DNA from: JAWPMT01 sp965242775
GTDB lineage: Bacteria; Bacteroidota; Bacteroidia; Cytophagales; Cyclobacteriaceae
Length of the DNA stretch: 64,000 nt
NCBI GenBank assembly: GCA_965242775.1
Contig: CBDETI010000024.1
Coordinates: 434,001 to 498,000, forward strand
Direction of reading: 5' to 3'
Shown here: piece after piece, positions 1 through 8,995 of the stretch
How the letters are laid out: each line of letters begins with the position of its first letter
Position numbering within the stretch: position 1 is the first letter of the stretch
Position numbers and translations under genes: made by a program
The notes under the pieces: model-generated
Databases searched by the model: none
Told to the model about the DNA's origin: nothing
What the model saw: the letters and a program-made list of their open reading frames with translations, nothing else

Positions 1-2839
1 CAATGTTGGAGTTGATAGTAGTGGAGAGGAGCTAACGGTAGATACGAGTGCACCAGTAGTGACGTTTGATGACCTGATTACGGAGGAATTGTCACCTGGT
101 TTGAGTGGGACGGTAGATGATGTTGGAGCGGAAGTGAGTGTGACGGTATCTGATAGTACCTATAGTGCGGTGAACAATGGAGACGGTACGTGGAGTATCA
201 CTAGTACCGAGTCGTTATTGGTAGGGTTATATAGTGTAGAGGTAAAAGGGATAGATGCTGCGGGAAATGAGGGAGTAGGAAGTGGGTCTTTGACGATCGA
301 TGCAGGAGCTCCGACGGCCTTGTCGGCGGTTAGTGTAGGATCGACAGGATTCACGGCGGTTTGGAATGTCCAATCAGGCGGTGTTACCGAGTACCAGTTA
401 GATGTTAGTAGTAGCACGAGTTTCACCGATTTTGTATCGGGCTATGCTAATTTATCGACAAGCGATACGAGTGCTGTAGTTACGGGCTTGGATTACAATG
501 TAAGGTATTATTACCGGGTACGGGCGCTTTATGGCTCGGGAGATTTATCGGGCAATAGCAATACGATAGAAGTACGGACGATTGTAGATACGGGGACGGA
601 GTTAGATTCGTTGGCCCTGGTAGGGCTATATAATTCGACGGGCGGTTCTGGCTGGACGCAGAGCACGAATTGGTTGAGTGGGCGCTTGGGTGACTGGGCC
701 GGAGTGACGATGGAAGGCACGCGAGTGACGGGCTTGTTGTTGCCGGACAACAATATGTTGGGTGATTTGGGCGACATCACGAGTGGGTTGGATCAGTTGT
801 CGTCGTTGGATTTGTCAGGCAATGGCTTGACAGGGATAGGCGATGTGAGTGGTTTGTCAGGCTTGGAGAGTGCGGATGTAAGCGGGAACGACTTGGAGTT
901 TGGGGATTTGGAGCGGCTGTTGTTGCAGACGAGTAATTTGAGTTATTTGGATCAGGGTGAAGCCTTGGAAGAAGGGGATGTGTTGTTGGAGTTGGGAGAG
1001 AGTTTCACGGTAGACCGTACGGTTAGCGGTAGTGGGAATGTTTATGAGTGGTTCCGAGATGGTGAGTCGATCAGCAATACGGGAGGAACGTTGGAGGTTA
1101 CGATCACGGGACCGGAGGATGAGGGTGTATATACGGTTTTGGTAACGAACGGGAGTTTTGCTGGTTTGACATTGGGGACGAAGGCGTTTTCGGTTAAGGT
1201 GAGTTCGTTGGAGCGCGATCAGGCGGCGTTGTTGAACATTTATGAAGCGTTAGAAGGGAGTAGTTGGAGCAATGGGGCAGACTGGCCGAACAATGGAGAT
1301 ATCACGACGTGGATAGGCGTTACGGTGACTAACAACCGAGTGGTAGGTTTGGATTTGAGTAGTTCGAATGTAGTAGGAGATATGCCGGACGATTTGCAGG
1401 ACATAGGGACCTTGGTAGACTTGGATTTATCGGACAATGGCTTGACGCGTTTGCCAGATTTGAGTGGTCAGGAGTCCTGGTCGAGTTTGAATGTGAGTGG
1501 GAACAATTTAGATTTCGGTGATTTGGAGCCGAATGCGGAGATATCGGTGCTGACGTATACCAATCAGGGGATCATCGGCGAGGAGGAAGTAGAGATATTG
1601 GTGAGTCAGGGGAGTGATTACCGCTTGGTATTTGAGACCGGCGGTAGTCAGAACAGCTATACCTGGAGCAGGTTGAATGCTTTTGGTAGTAGAGAGGTAG
1701 GCGATGGGAGCAATGCGGTAACGATCAATGGGATCAGGTATGAGAACATGGGAGTTTTCAGTGCAGAGATCAGCAATGTATTGTTGCCATTGTTGACCTT
1801 GGAGACGCATCCGATCAAGGTATTTGCGACGGCCCGATTGGATGGCACGGTGTTGGGGTCAGATGGCAGTGGTTTGTCGAGTGGCACGGTTCAGGCGTTA
1901 CGTATACCTTTTGCGGGCGAGTCGAGTGTAGGCTATGATTCTTTGGATGCGATCACGGTGACCAATGGTGCGTTCACGTTTGGGGATTTGGTATTGGGAG
2001 ATTTGTTGCTATCGACGCGAGGAGATGAGACGATCTACTTGCCGACGTATTTAGGTAACACGGATTTATTTATAGAGGCAGACACGGTGTTTTTGCGTTC
2101 GGACTTCAGCATCGGGAATTACCGGATGCAGACGTTGCCTGAGGAGTTGCCACCGTTGCCTGATGGCGGTGAAGTTGGGATGTTGGTAGAGAGTGATTTT
2201 GCGGAGGAGCGCTCCCGGGCCGAGGAGGCAGGCAGGCTATTTGCGCGTCGGAAGTTGCAGAAGGTAGGCTGTTCCTTGCGTAGGCGCCGGCGTGCTACGG
2301 GCGGAAGGCCAGAGCAGGAGGATGAGTTTGAGTTGGTAGTGTATAAGGAGACGGATGCCGATGGTCGGGTGACGTTTGAGAACTTGCCACCGGATACCTA
2401 TAGGTTGAACATTGAGTACCCTGGTATACCGATGGATCCGGATTCGTTTGTAGAGTTTGAAGTTGGCGAGGGCGGCTTGGAGAACAACACCTTGGAGTTG
2501 GAGGCGACTGTGGGCGAGGATGGCATTGCGGTAGAGTTGATTGAGGAGTTGGGCTTCTATCGTCATTACTTCAAGGATTTGGAGTTGTATCCTAACCCGG
2601 TAGATGAGGAGTTGACGATCAGCTACAGCAAGTTGTTGAGCAAGGAGGTACGAGTTCAGTTGTTGAGTTTGCAGGGACGTTTGATCAGAGAGGAGCGTGT
2701 AGGTCATGGATACAATCGTCGGATGGTCTTAGACACCAGAGATGTGGAGAATGGGATCTACCTGGTCCGATTCATAGACCCTACCCGCAAGGAGGGTAAG
2801 AACATAGTCACCTACAAAATCATCGTCAGAAGAAGGTAA
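1..2839 (+). CDS. Large modular cell-surface adhesin with T9SS sorting domain (5' end outside window)
   Basis: The frame is open from the first bases of the window, so this is the 3' part of a longer gene. The visible part reads as a secreted, surface-attached multidomain protein. In order it shows a bacterial Ig-like strand ending near 300, a fibronectin type III domain (about 310-585), leucine-rich repeats (about 600-930), an Ig-like domain (about 960-1210), a second leucine-rich block (1215-1545), a second Ig-like domain (1575-1830), prealbumin-like regulatory folds (about 1840-2100 and 2335-2490) and a type A T9SS C-terminal sorting domain starting at LELYPNP (about 2575). The LRR+Ig unit is therefore duplicated. 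An arginine run (SLRRRRR, near 2280) is odd for an extracellular protein. Codon choice is narrow (Leu as ttg, Thr as acg, Ser as agt, Val as gta) and unlike the neighbours. A role in adhesion is inferred from architecture. Confidence 0.85.
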   Translation, partial: NVGVDSSGEELTVDTSAPVVTFDDLITEELSPGLSGTVDDVGAEVSVTVSDSTYSAVNNGDGTWSITSTESLLVGLYSVEVKGIDAAGNEGVGSGSLTIDAGAPTALSAVSVGSTGFTAVWNVQSGGVTEYQLDVSSSTSFTDFVSGYANLSTSDTSAVVTGLDYNVRYYYRVRALYGSGDLSGNSNTIEVRTIVDTGTELDSLALVGLYNSTGGSGWTQSTNWLSGRLGDWAGVTMEGTRVTGLLLPDNNMLGDLGDITSGLDQLSSLDLSGNGLTGIGDVSGLSGLESADVSGNDLEFGDLERLLLQTSNLSYLDQGEALEEGDVLLELGESFTVDRTVSGSGNVYEWFRDGESISNTGGTLEVTITGPEDEGVYTVLVTNGSFAGLTLGTKAFSVKVSSLERDQAALLNIYEALEGSSWSNGADWPNNGDITTWIGVTVTNNRVVGLDLSSSNVVGDMPDDLQDIGTLVDLDLSDNGLTRLPDLSGQESWSSLNVSGNNLDFGDLEPNAEISVLTYTNQGIIGEEEVEILVSQGSDYRLVFETGGSQNSYTWSRLNAFGSREVGDGSNAVTINGIRYENMGVFSAEISNVLLPLLTLETHPIKVFATARLDGTVLGSDGSGLSSGTVQALRIPFAGESSVGYDSLDAITVTNGAFTFGDLVLGDLLLSTRGDETIYLPTYLGNTDLFIEADTVFLRSDFSIGNYRMQTLPEELPPLPDGGEVGMLVESDFAEERSRAEEAGRLFARRKLQKVGCSLRRRRRATGGRPEQEDEFELVVYKETDADGRVTFENLPPDTYRLNIEYPGIPMDPDSFVEFEVGEGGLENNTLELEATVGEDGIAVELIEELGFYRHYFKDLELYPNPVDEELTISYSKLLSKEVRVQLLSLQGRLIREERVGHGYNRRMVLDTRDVENGIYLVRFIDPTRKEGKNIVTYKIIVRRR

Positions 2840-2861
2840 CAGGACATAAAAATCAAATTTG

Positions 2862-2892
2862 GAAGTCCTCGCCACCAACGAGGACTTCTTTA
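2862..2892 (+). terminator. Intrinsic terminator after the adhesin gene
   Basis: A perfect 10-bp inverted repeat, GAAGTCCTCG / CGAGGACTTC, encloses a 7-nt loop and is followed by a T-rich run (TTTATTTT). It lies 22 bases after the adhesin stop codon and ends about 15 bases before the nitroreductase start, so the two genes are almost certainly separate transcription units. Confidence 0.85.
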
Positions 2893-2897
2893 TTTTG
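2891..2897 (+). promoter_or_regulatory. Possible -7 element of the nitroreductase promoter
   Basis: TATTTTG resembles the Bacteroidota -7 consensus TAnnTTTG with one base missing. It sits five bases upstream of the nitroreductase ATG, which would give a leaderless or nearly leaderless mRNA. The sequence also forms the T tail of the preceding terminator. No matching -33 TTG was identified with certainty. Confidence 0.3.
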
Positions 2898-2902
2898 CAG
2901 CT

Positions 2903-3493
2903 ATGGAATTTGACATCACCGAAGTAAATAGATTAATAAGGTCCAGGAGATCCATCTACCCCAATACCTATACCGATGAAGTCATCGACGATTCAATCAT
3001 CGAGAATATGATTGAAAACGCCAATTGGGCTCCGACTCATGGCATTACAGAACCATGGCGATTTATTGTATTCAAGGGAGAAGGCATCCGCCAGCTAGCT
3101 GAGTTTCAATCACAGTTGTACAGAGAAAAAGCAATGCAGGCGGGCAATTTCGATGAGGGGAAATTCGAGAAGTTGGCAACAAAACCCTTAAAGTGTTCGC
3201 ACATTATTTCCATAGGCATGAAGCGGCCGGAAAGCAAGAAATTTCCCGAGATCGAAGAAATAGAAGCCGTAGCCTGTGCGGTTCAAAACATGTATTTAAC
3301 GGCGGCAGCCTATGGCATAGGTTGCTACTGGGGGTCCGGAGGCATTACTTACTGGCCAGAGGCCAAACCATTCTTTGATCTGGGTGAAGACGACAAACTA
3401 CTCGGCTTTTTCTTTTGTGGGATACCTAGAATATCCTGGCCACAGGGTAAAAGGACGCCCATCAAGGAGAAAGTCAGTTGGCGTTCTAAATAA
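2903..3493 (+). CDS. Nitroreductase family protein
   Basis: A 196-residue protein of the FMN-dependent nitroreductase superfamily, which reduces nitro-aromatics, quinones or enones with NAD(P)H, usually as a homodimer. The N-terminal segment has the family's RSRRS phosphate-binding cluster for FMN, followed by WAPTHG and EPWRF. The middle has the typical AVACAVQNMYLTAAAYGIGC helix and a glycine-rich WGSGG loop. Length and layout match the small single-domain YdjA-like group. The substrate cannot be read from sequence. The gene starts directly behind the adhesin terminator and converges on the methyltransferase, overlapping its 3' end by 8 bases. No Shine-Dalgarno sequence is visible. Confidence 0.85.
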   Translation: MEFDITEVNRLIRSRRSIYPNTYTDEVIDDSIIENMIENANWAPTHGITEPWRFIVFKGEGIRQLAEFQSQLYREKAMQAGNFDEGKFEKLATKPLKCSHIISIGMKRPESKKFPEIEEIEAVACAVQNMYLTAAAYGIGCYWGSGGITYWPEAKPFFDLGEDDKLLGFFFCGIPRISWPQGKRTPIKEKVSWRSK

Positions 3494-4184
3494 CAATTTG
3501 CCAGCGAAAGGCCCACTTCCATCGAATTGAAAAGACAGGAATCTTAGCCTTGTCCAGTAATTGTTTCAATTCCCCGCGACTAAACCCCCTCAGGACACTT
3601 ATTTTGGAGTCGTATCTGACCATAGCCGATTTTGAAAACAGTTGAGTCAGCAATGCAATGGAATAGTATGCTAACGGATGCCTATGCAGGTCGTTTATAA
3701 TTACTCGCGCGCCCTTATGGATGGCAAGCTGCCGGATCAGGGATACCAGTTCCTTGTCTTGAAAATGATGGGCAAATAGGCAACAGTGCGCGACGTTGAA
3801 TTCCAACTCGTGCAATTCGGGAGCCAATACATCGAGGGGTTTGAACTGAATTTCGGGATAATCGGCACAATTCGCTTCAGCATAAGCGATGATATTTGGG
3901 TTGGCGTCCACTCCCATAAACTGCGCCTTTAAGCCCTTTCGGCGACACCAATTGGCAAGAATTTTCAGAATATCGCCACCGCCACAACCCAGATCTACAA
4001 GCTGCACTTTGTCGAGTTTAGTAGCAATTTTCTTGAAAGCTTCAATACTGATTTGGTTGCCTCCAAGTAAAGTGTTGATGGTGTGAAGCTCCCGCAACGT
4101 CTGCTCAACAACCGGACCCTCGCACAACAGATCATCCATCAACTCTTCGTCATCCGATCGCCTTGAAAAATTCGGCCAATTCAT
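3486..4184 (-). CDS. Class I SAM-dependent methyltransferase of the type III PKS locus
   Basis: A 232-residue Rossmann-fold methyltransferase. Motif I reads LVDLGCGGGD, followed by the acidic residue of motif II in MGVDANPN, both typical of S-adenosylmethionine binding. The start ATG overlaps the stop of the upstream type III polyketide synthase as ATGA, a sign of translational coupling. The obvious role, by inference, is O- or C-methylation of the polyketide product, as in the alkylresorcinol operon of Streptomyces where a type III PKS gene is followed by a methyltransferase gene. The C-terminal third is rich in aromatic and basic residues and may form a substrate lid. Substrate and regiochemistry are unknown. 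Confidence 0.8.
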   Translation of the reverse strand: MNWPNFSRRSDDEELMDDLLCEGPVVEQTLRELHTINTLLGGNQISIEAFKKIATKLDKVQLVDLGCGGGDILKILANWCRRKGLKAQFMGVDANPNIIAYAEANCADYPEIQFKPLDVLAPELHELEFNVAHCCLFAHHFQDKELVSLIRQLAIHKGARVIINDLHRHPLAYYSIALLTQLFSKSAMVRYDSKISVLRGFSRGELKQLLDKAKIPVFSIRWKWAFRWQIVI

Positions 4185-5281
4185 AAGCGAGCTCTAAGTA
4201 ACATGCTTTCCATCGTGAGCCCCGGGCCAAAAGCAAAGCTCAATATGTTCGGGTTTTCTTCTTTCAAACCTCTAAGCCAAATTTCTTCCAAGACGAACAA
4301 AACCGTGGGAGAAGACATATTTCCATATTTTCTCATCACCTCATGGGAAGCCCAATTTTGTTCGGGTGCAATACCAAGACTGGCTTCTATTACTTCAAGA
4401 ATTTTTCGACCACCCGGATGTATTGCATAGTGGCCAATGAGCTCATTGGGTAATTCTAATTTCTCCATCAGCCGATCTGCGAGTGCATTAATTCCATTTT
4501 TGATCACTCGGGGAACTTCTCCAGAGAGTCTCATTTCGAATCCCAAGTCTTTGACAAACCAGCCCATTTCCTTTTTACCAGCGAGCACCAGGTCATTGTG
4601 AAATTCGACCAGATCCAGCGCAGGCCTGCGATTGGTCGAATCTGCCACGAGCACTGCCGCAGCTCCATCACCGAATAGTGTATTAGATAGTAAGGTATCC
4701 TCATCTAACTTTTTTTGAAAATGTAAACTGCATAGTTCCACCGACACTATAAGCACTTTGCTGTGCGGGTCGGCAAGGATGGTGTTTTTGGCCACCTTCA
4801 ACGCATTAAAAGCCCCGTAACAACCCATGAAATTGATCCCGGTTCTTTCTACGCTGGTATTCAATTTTAGCGATTCGACCAATTCAATATCAAGACCGGG
4901 AGCAAACATTCCTGTGCAGCTGACGGTAATAACATGCGTTATTTCCTTGCTGGATACCTGGACCTTTTCCAGACATTTTGCAGCGGCTGTATGAGCGAGT
5001 TGGGTGGCTTGCTCCTGGAAAGTCGCCATGCGCTTGCTGGTCGTTGGAAAAGGTTCCAAGTCATCGCTCGGTGGGAAAAACTCGAACTTCTCCGGAGTGG
5101 TGCCAAAATCCGGAATTACTGAATAGCGATTCTCGATTCCGCTCAGGTTAAAAAGTACCTGGACCTTTCTGGCACTTCGCTGGTCTTTTGCCAGATATTT
5201 TTTCATAAAGCCCACCAGCTCTTGCTGGTTTGTACGGTACCGGGGTACTGAGGTGCCTATTGATAAGATTGCAGCTGGCAT
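4181..5281 (-). CDS. Type III polyketide synthase (chalcone/stilbene synthase family)
   Basis: A 366-residue protein of the chalcone synthase-like family; these homodimeric enzymes extend an acyl-CoA with malonyl-CoA and cyclise the product to a resorcinol, phloroglucinol or pyrone. The catalytic triad is visible: the nucleophilic Cys in NFMGCYGAFNA, the His in YAIHPGG and the Asn in KYGNMSSPT. Length is normal for the family. The starter unit and cyclisation mode cannot be deduced. It is the first gene of a two-gene unit with the downstream methyltransferase (4-base overlap) and is divergent from the UbiA gene across a 59-base gap that must hold both promoters. 3-oxoacyl-ACP synthase III is a more distant relative, but the triad context favours type III PKS. 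Confidence 0.88.
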   Translation of the reverse strand: MPAAILSIGTSVPRYRTNQQELVGFMKKYLAKDQRSARKVQVLFNLSGIENRYSVIPDFGTTPEKFEFFPPSDDLEPFPTTSKRMATFQEQATQLAHTAAAKCLEKVQVSSKEITHVITVSCTGMFAPGLDIELVESLKLNTSVERTGINFMGCYGAFNALKVAKNTILADPHSKVLIVSVELCSLHFQKKLDEDTLLSNTLFGDGAAAVLVADSTNRRPALDLVEFHNDLVLAGKKEMGWFVKDLGFEMRLSGEVPRVIKNGINALADRLMEKLELPNELIGHYAIHPGGRKILEVIEASLGIAPEQNWASHEVMRKYGNMSSPTVLFVLEEIWLRGLKEENPNILSFAFGPGLTMESMLLRARL

Positions 5282-5340
5282 TTGGCGATTGGAATTCGGT
5301 AATAATAACCATCTTTAGTGGTGGAAAGATCACCGCATTG

Positions 5341-6201
5341 ATGAAAAAATCTACGTTGTTGCATTTGCGAATTCCGTTTTCTTATTTTTTGCTTCCGGTT
5401 TTCCTTTTTGCCTTCGCCGTAGAGCGACCTACAAATTTGGCAAACATTATCTGGGTCTTTTTCCTGTTGCATTTTTTGATATATCCGGCATCCAATGGGT
5501 TCAACTCGTACTTCGATAAAGACGAGAAAAGCATTGGTGGACTAAAAAATCCGCCAAAGGTCAGTATTGACCTATGCTGGGTCTCCTTGGCGATGGATGC
5601 CCTGGCCTTGTTATTAGCTGCCATGTTTTCGTGGCAATTGGCCCTGATGTTATTCTGCTATGGTTTGGTTTCTAAGGCTTATAGCCATCCCGTGACAAGA
5701 TGGAAGAAGTATCCAGTGTTTAGTTGGCTCATTACAGGTTTTTTTCAAGGTTACTTCACTTTCCTCACCTGCCTGGTGGGTTTTGGTCTCTCCGTGGACC
5801 AAGTGGGGCAGTGGAAATATCAGTGGCCAGCACTCCTCAGCTCTGCGTTGCTTTTTGGATCCTATCCTATGACGCAGATCTACCAACATGAGGAAGACAG
5901 CAGGAGGGGCGATATTACATTGAGCCTCAAGCTGGGGATTTTGGGGACGTTTCATTTTACTGCAGTTTTTTTCACTTTTTCTGTAGGTGCCTTTCTGATC
6001 TATTTTATGCAGGAGCCCGCCACCGGTTTAGCATCTCTTTTCATGATACTTCTAAGCCCGGTTTTGGCGTTTTTTGGCTACTGGTACTTCCGGGTAAGGC
6101 AGGATCGGGATTTAGCTGATTTTGACCATACGATGCGGTTGAATACGATTTCTGCTACCAGCTTTAACCTTTTCTTTCTGAGCTGGTACCTTTTTCTCTA
6201 A
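5341..6201 (+). CDS. UbiA family prenyltransferase of the type III PKS locus
   Basis: A 286-residue polytopic membrane protein with about eight hydrophobic helices. Two acidic clusters match the diphosphate/Mg-binding motifs of UbiA enzymes: NSYFDKDEKSIGG near residue 60 and YQHEEDSRRGDITL near residue 180. The family transfers a polyprenyl chain from its diphosphate to an aromatic or quinone acceptor in the membrane. The ATG at 5341 is chosen because an upstream extension would run into the divergent type III PKS gene and adds no membrane segment. The 3' end overlaps the convergent reductase gene by four bases. By inference the acceptor is the aromatic ring made by the neighbouring polyketide synthase; a role in menaquinone or heme A synthesis cannot be excluded from sequence alone. 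Confidence 0.82.
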   Translation: MKKSTLLHLRIPFSYFLLPVFLFAFAVERPTNLANIIWVFFLLHFLIYPASNGFNSYFDKDEKSIGGLKNPPKVSIDLCWVSLAMDALALLLAAMFSWQLALMLFCYGLVSKAYSHPVTRWKKYPVFSWLITGFFQGYFTFLTCLVGFGLSVDQVGQWKYQWPALLSSALLFGSYPMTQIYQHEEDSRRGDITLSLKLGILGTFHFTAVFFTFSVGAFLIYFMQEPATGLASLFMILLSPVLAFFGYWYFRVRQDRDLADFDHTMRLNTISATSFNLFFLSWYLFL

Positions 6202-7331
6202 AAAGGCTGGCCATGTGTTTTAGCCATTAGGTAACGCGCGATCGGTGGCGTTAGTAAGCCCATATTCACTGCCATGGAAGACGCAAGCGACCCACCGAAA
6301 AGCGCCTGTATTTTTCTGCCTATCCATAACCTTTGAGCGAAAAGGCGATTCCACTTACTTTCATATAGACTGTTGATAAGCGCCACATCAATCCCACCGG
6401 AATTACTTGCGATGATCTCCGAGAGAACCTTTGCGGAATGGATCGCCATGGCCATTCCATTGCCACAGAGGGGCGTGATCATACCTGCAGCATCACCGAC
6501 CATCGGGATACTTCGCCAAATAGCCCCTTTTTTCTCAAAACTTATTTCGTTGATCACCACAGGATCTTCAAAAAGGAAATTAGCATTTGAAAATATTTTC
6601 TGAAGATGCGGGTTTTGCTGAAGGATAGTACCCTCAAGCGCCCTGATATTGCCACAACGTCTCAGGTTTTTAGTCGTGGAGAGGTAACAGAGGTTGTATC
6701 TTGATCCCTCGACCCTGTTGATCCCACAGTAACCGCCCTCAAAATTGTGTAGCGCCACCGTGTCCTCGAAGTAGTCTGCTTCTATGTGGTACTTCACGCC
6801 GATGTAAGGCGATCTCCGCAGCATGAATGGGCGTTCCAATGTCTTGTCGAGTGTGGATCTTTTGCCAAAAGCACCAATCACCAGTTTGCACTTTACAGTA
6901 GATTTATCACGCAGTATTAATTTGGATTCGGTGGTGTTTTGCACGATTTCTGTCACCGCGGTACCCGTAAGGAGGTGCACGCCGGCCTCCCGGGCATGGT
7001 TCGCCAACCAATTGTCATAGCTATAACGGCTAATTCCGAATCCTCCTAGATCCAAGGGGATCCGCAACGTTTTTCCAGCAACCGAAGACAGCAAGAATTG
7101 GTGGTAGAAAGCTGGCACCTGATCATGGGGAAACAAGTTTTGGGACTCCAGGAATGGCACCACTTCATTCGAAATGTATTCTCCACAAACACGGTGGAAA
7201 GGATAGCTTTTTCGCTCGAAAAGCGCCACGCTTCGACCTTGACGAGCGAGCAAAATGGCACATATCAATCCCCCTAACCCACCGCCGACAATGGCAAACT
7301 CGAAATCGCTATTTTTTTCTGAATACGACAT
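6198..7331 (-). CDS. FAD-dependent oxidoreductase, geranylgeranyl reductase-like
   Basis: A 377-residue flavoprotein of the geranylgeranyl reductase/halogenase-like group. The N-terminal dinucleotide-binding motif is AIVGGGLGGL, followed by an acidic/basic segment (FERKSYPFHRVCGEYIS) typical of this group, and the second FAD motif is GDAAGMITPLCGNGMA. Members saturate double bonds of isoprenoid chains or oxidise aromatic rings. Placed tail-to-tail with the UbiA gene, a reasonable reading is reduction of the transferred prenyl chain or further oxidation of the polyketide ring. The start overlaps the 3' end of the upstream GT39 gene by 23 bases, so it is probably read from that gene's transcript. 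Confidence 0.8.
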   Translation of the reverse strand: MSYSEKNSDFEFAIVGGGLGGLICAILLARQGRSVALFERKSYPFHRVCGEYISNEVVPFLESQNLFPHDQVPAFYHQFLLSSVAGKTLRIPLDLGGFGISRYSYDNWLANHAREAGVHLLTGTAVTEIVQNTTESKLILRDKSTVKCKLVIGAFGKRSTLDKTLERPFMLRRSPYIGVKYHIEADYFEDTVALHNFEGGYCGINRVEGSRYNLCYLSTTKNLRRCGNIRALEGTILQQNPHLQKIFSNANFLFEDPVVINEISFEKKGAIWRSIPMVGDAAGMITPLCGNGMAMAIHSAKVLSEIIASNSGGIDVALINSLYESKWNRLFAQRLWIGRKIQALFGGSLASSMAVNMGLLTPPIARYLMAKTHGQPF

Positions 7332-8961
7332 AATTCCGACCCTTGCTGACAGAAAAATTTTCTAAGACAGTTATCGAATTTTCACGCACATATTTCTGCT
7401 GTGCGATGTAGAGCTGCCCAGACTTAAGTATAGGCTGGTGTTTGATGAGCTGATTGGTCAGAGCTGTGTAGTGAAATGAAATGGCATAAGGCAGTCTTTC
7501 CACTTCCTGATACGCCAATGCTTTCTCTATGATAGGAAAGGAGGAATTCACCTCCTCATAAGGTACGTAATAGTAGATGCTTTCCTCAGCACCAATTTCT
7601 TCTAATCTGCTGGCCTTTTCCCTCAGTTGATCCTGGAAATCTTCTTGCTTTCGGACCTCAGTGATGATCAAATCAAAACCAAAACGGATACATAGAAGAA
7701 GTAAAATGAGCCCAAAAACCGGAGTTATCTTTCCCCTTAGAAGTCCAAGAAGCACACCCGCCAACGGTATGACCGTAGCGACAATCCTAATCCACTTATG
7801 CGAAATGTTATGCCCAAAGGAATCGATCCCAAAAATCATAAGTGCTAGCAACGCGACTGCCGTAATACTACTGACAAATGTCTTCAGCCCACGGTTGGTC
7901 CCGACAAAGGGTGTGATCAAAAAAGCAAGCAGATTGAAAATAAAGGGTAGAAACATGTATAGGTACCGGTCCCTGGTACCTGGGGAAAGCCAATAGATGA
8001 TGATGTTGCTCCCAACAAATACGGAAGTCACCACAATCCATCGATTCCTTTCACGGATGGCATTGGCAATTTTCCGAAAATAGAATAGCGGCATAAGGCA
8101 CCATGGCGCAGTTATTTTTAGTAGGGAGACCGGGAACAGTAACAAAAATCCCCAGCTATTTCCTGTGGAAACGGTTCTTCTCGTTGACTCGGTTAGTAAG
8201 CGTCCCAGGTAAAGCCAGACATCTGCTTTCTGCGAGTAAGCCCAAAAATACGATGCGATTAAACCGAAGCCTATGACACCCCCGACGACATGGCTGAGGG
8301 AGAATAACTTTCGAGTCTGTTTTTCATACAGGAGCACTCCGAGTAGCGTGATGCCTTGAAAGGCTATAGAGGGTAAACCTTTGGTTAAAAAGCCAATAGC
8401 CATGAACAGGTAGCTTAAGAGGTACATAACCCAAAGCTTACGCTCCGCACTGAACTTGATAATTGTCAGTACCTGGAAGAATACAATAAGGGAGTAGAAA
8501 AGGTCAATCTCACCTTGGAAGGAAAAAAAGAATAACAAGTCAACGCTGGTTACCAGAAAGATACTAGCCAGGAGTGCGGTTTCTTTCCCAATCCTTTTCG
8601 AAAAAAAGATATAGTTGACTATGGCCATGGCCATAAGGCTCAGTACCGTGGGCAACCTTACCACCCAATAGGAAAATCCGAAAATGTAAAAGAGACCAGC
8701 CAGTAGCCAATTGTAAATAGGTGGCTTGTTGTGGTAAGGGTGTGCATTGATCGTGGGGACCAGCCATTCCCCGGATTGGAGCATCTCTATGCTGACCAAA
8801 GCCCTGCGTGGCTCTTCGAGTTTCAGCGGAAGTGCATTTAGCCTAAAGAGCAAAAGGAAGATGATCCCAATGAACAGTAAGTAAAGCCACCCTTTATTAC
8901 TCGGTAAATGATTCACGTTTTTGTGATTTGCAAGCTGAATGCTTCCCGTCGGGAATAGCAA
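7309..8961 (-). CDS. Glycosyltransferase family 39 (ArnT/PMT-like) membrane protein
   Basis: About 550 residues with roughly eleven hydrophobic segments. The first extracytoplasmic loop has the family signature: an acidic pair (EEPRR, corresponding to the catalytic DE of ArnT), then SGEWLVP and the HNKPPIYNWL motif. These enzymes take a sugar from a polyprenyl-phosphate donor and attach it to lipid A, protein or another lipid on the outer face of the inner membrane. There is no in-frame ATG before the first helix: the choice is TTG at 8961 or GTG at 8916. The 3' end overlaps the FAD oxidoreductase by 23 bases. Whether it glycosylates the product of the nearby polyketide genes is speculative. 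Confidence 0.82.
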   Translation of the reverse strand: MLFPTGSIQLANHKNVNHLPSNKGWLYLLFIGIIFLLLFRLNALPLKLEEPRRALVSIEMLQSGEWLVPTINAHPYHNKPPIYNWLLAGLFYIFGFSYWVVRLPTVLSLMAMAIVNYIFFSKRIGKETALLASIFLVTSVDLLFFFSFQGEIDLFYSLIVFFQVLTIIKFSAERKLWVMYLLSYLFMAIGFLTKGLPSIAFQGITLLGVLLYEKQTRKLFSLSHVVGGVIGFGLIASYFWAYSQKADVWLYLGRLLTESTRRTVSTGNSWGFLLLFPVSLLKITAPWCLMPLFYFRKIANAIRERNRWIVVTSVFVGSNIIIYWLSPGTRDRYLYMFLPFIFNLLAFLITPFVGTNRGLKTFVSSITAVALLALMIFGIDSFGHNISHKWIRIVATVIPLAGVLLGLLRGKITPVFGLILLLLCIRFGFDLIITEVRKQEDFQDQLREKASRLEEIGAEESIYYYVPYEEVNSSFPIIEKALAYQEVERLPYAISFHYTALTNQLIKHQPILKSGQLYIAQQKYVRENSITVLENFSVSKGRNYVVFRKK

Positions 8962-8995
8962 AGCTAATCACACTACCGCTTCTTGATGTGGGAGA

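Noticed and set aside
3193..3378. Second frame inside the nitroreductase gene
   Set aside because: It lies wholly inside a well-supported gene, and has no family features.
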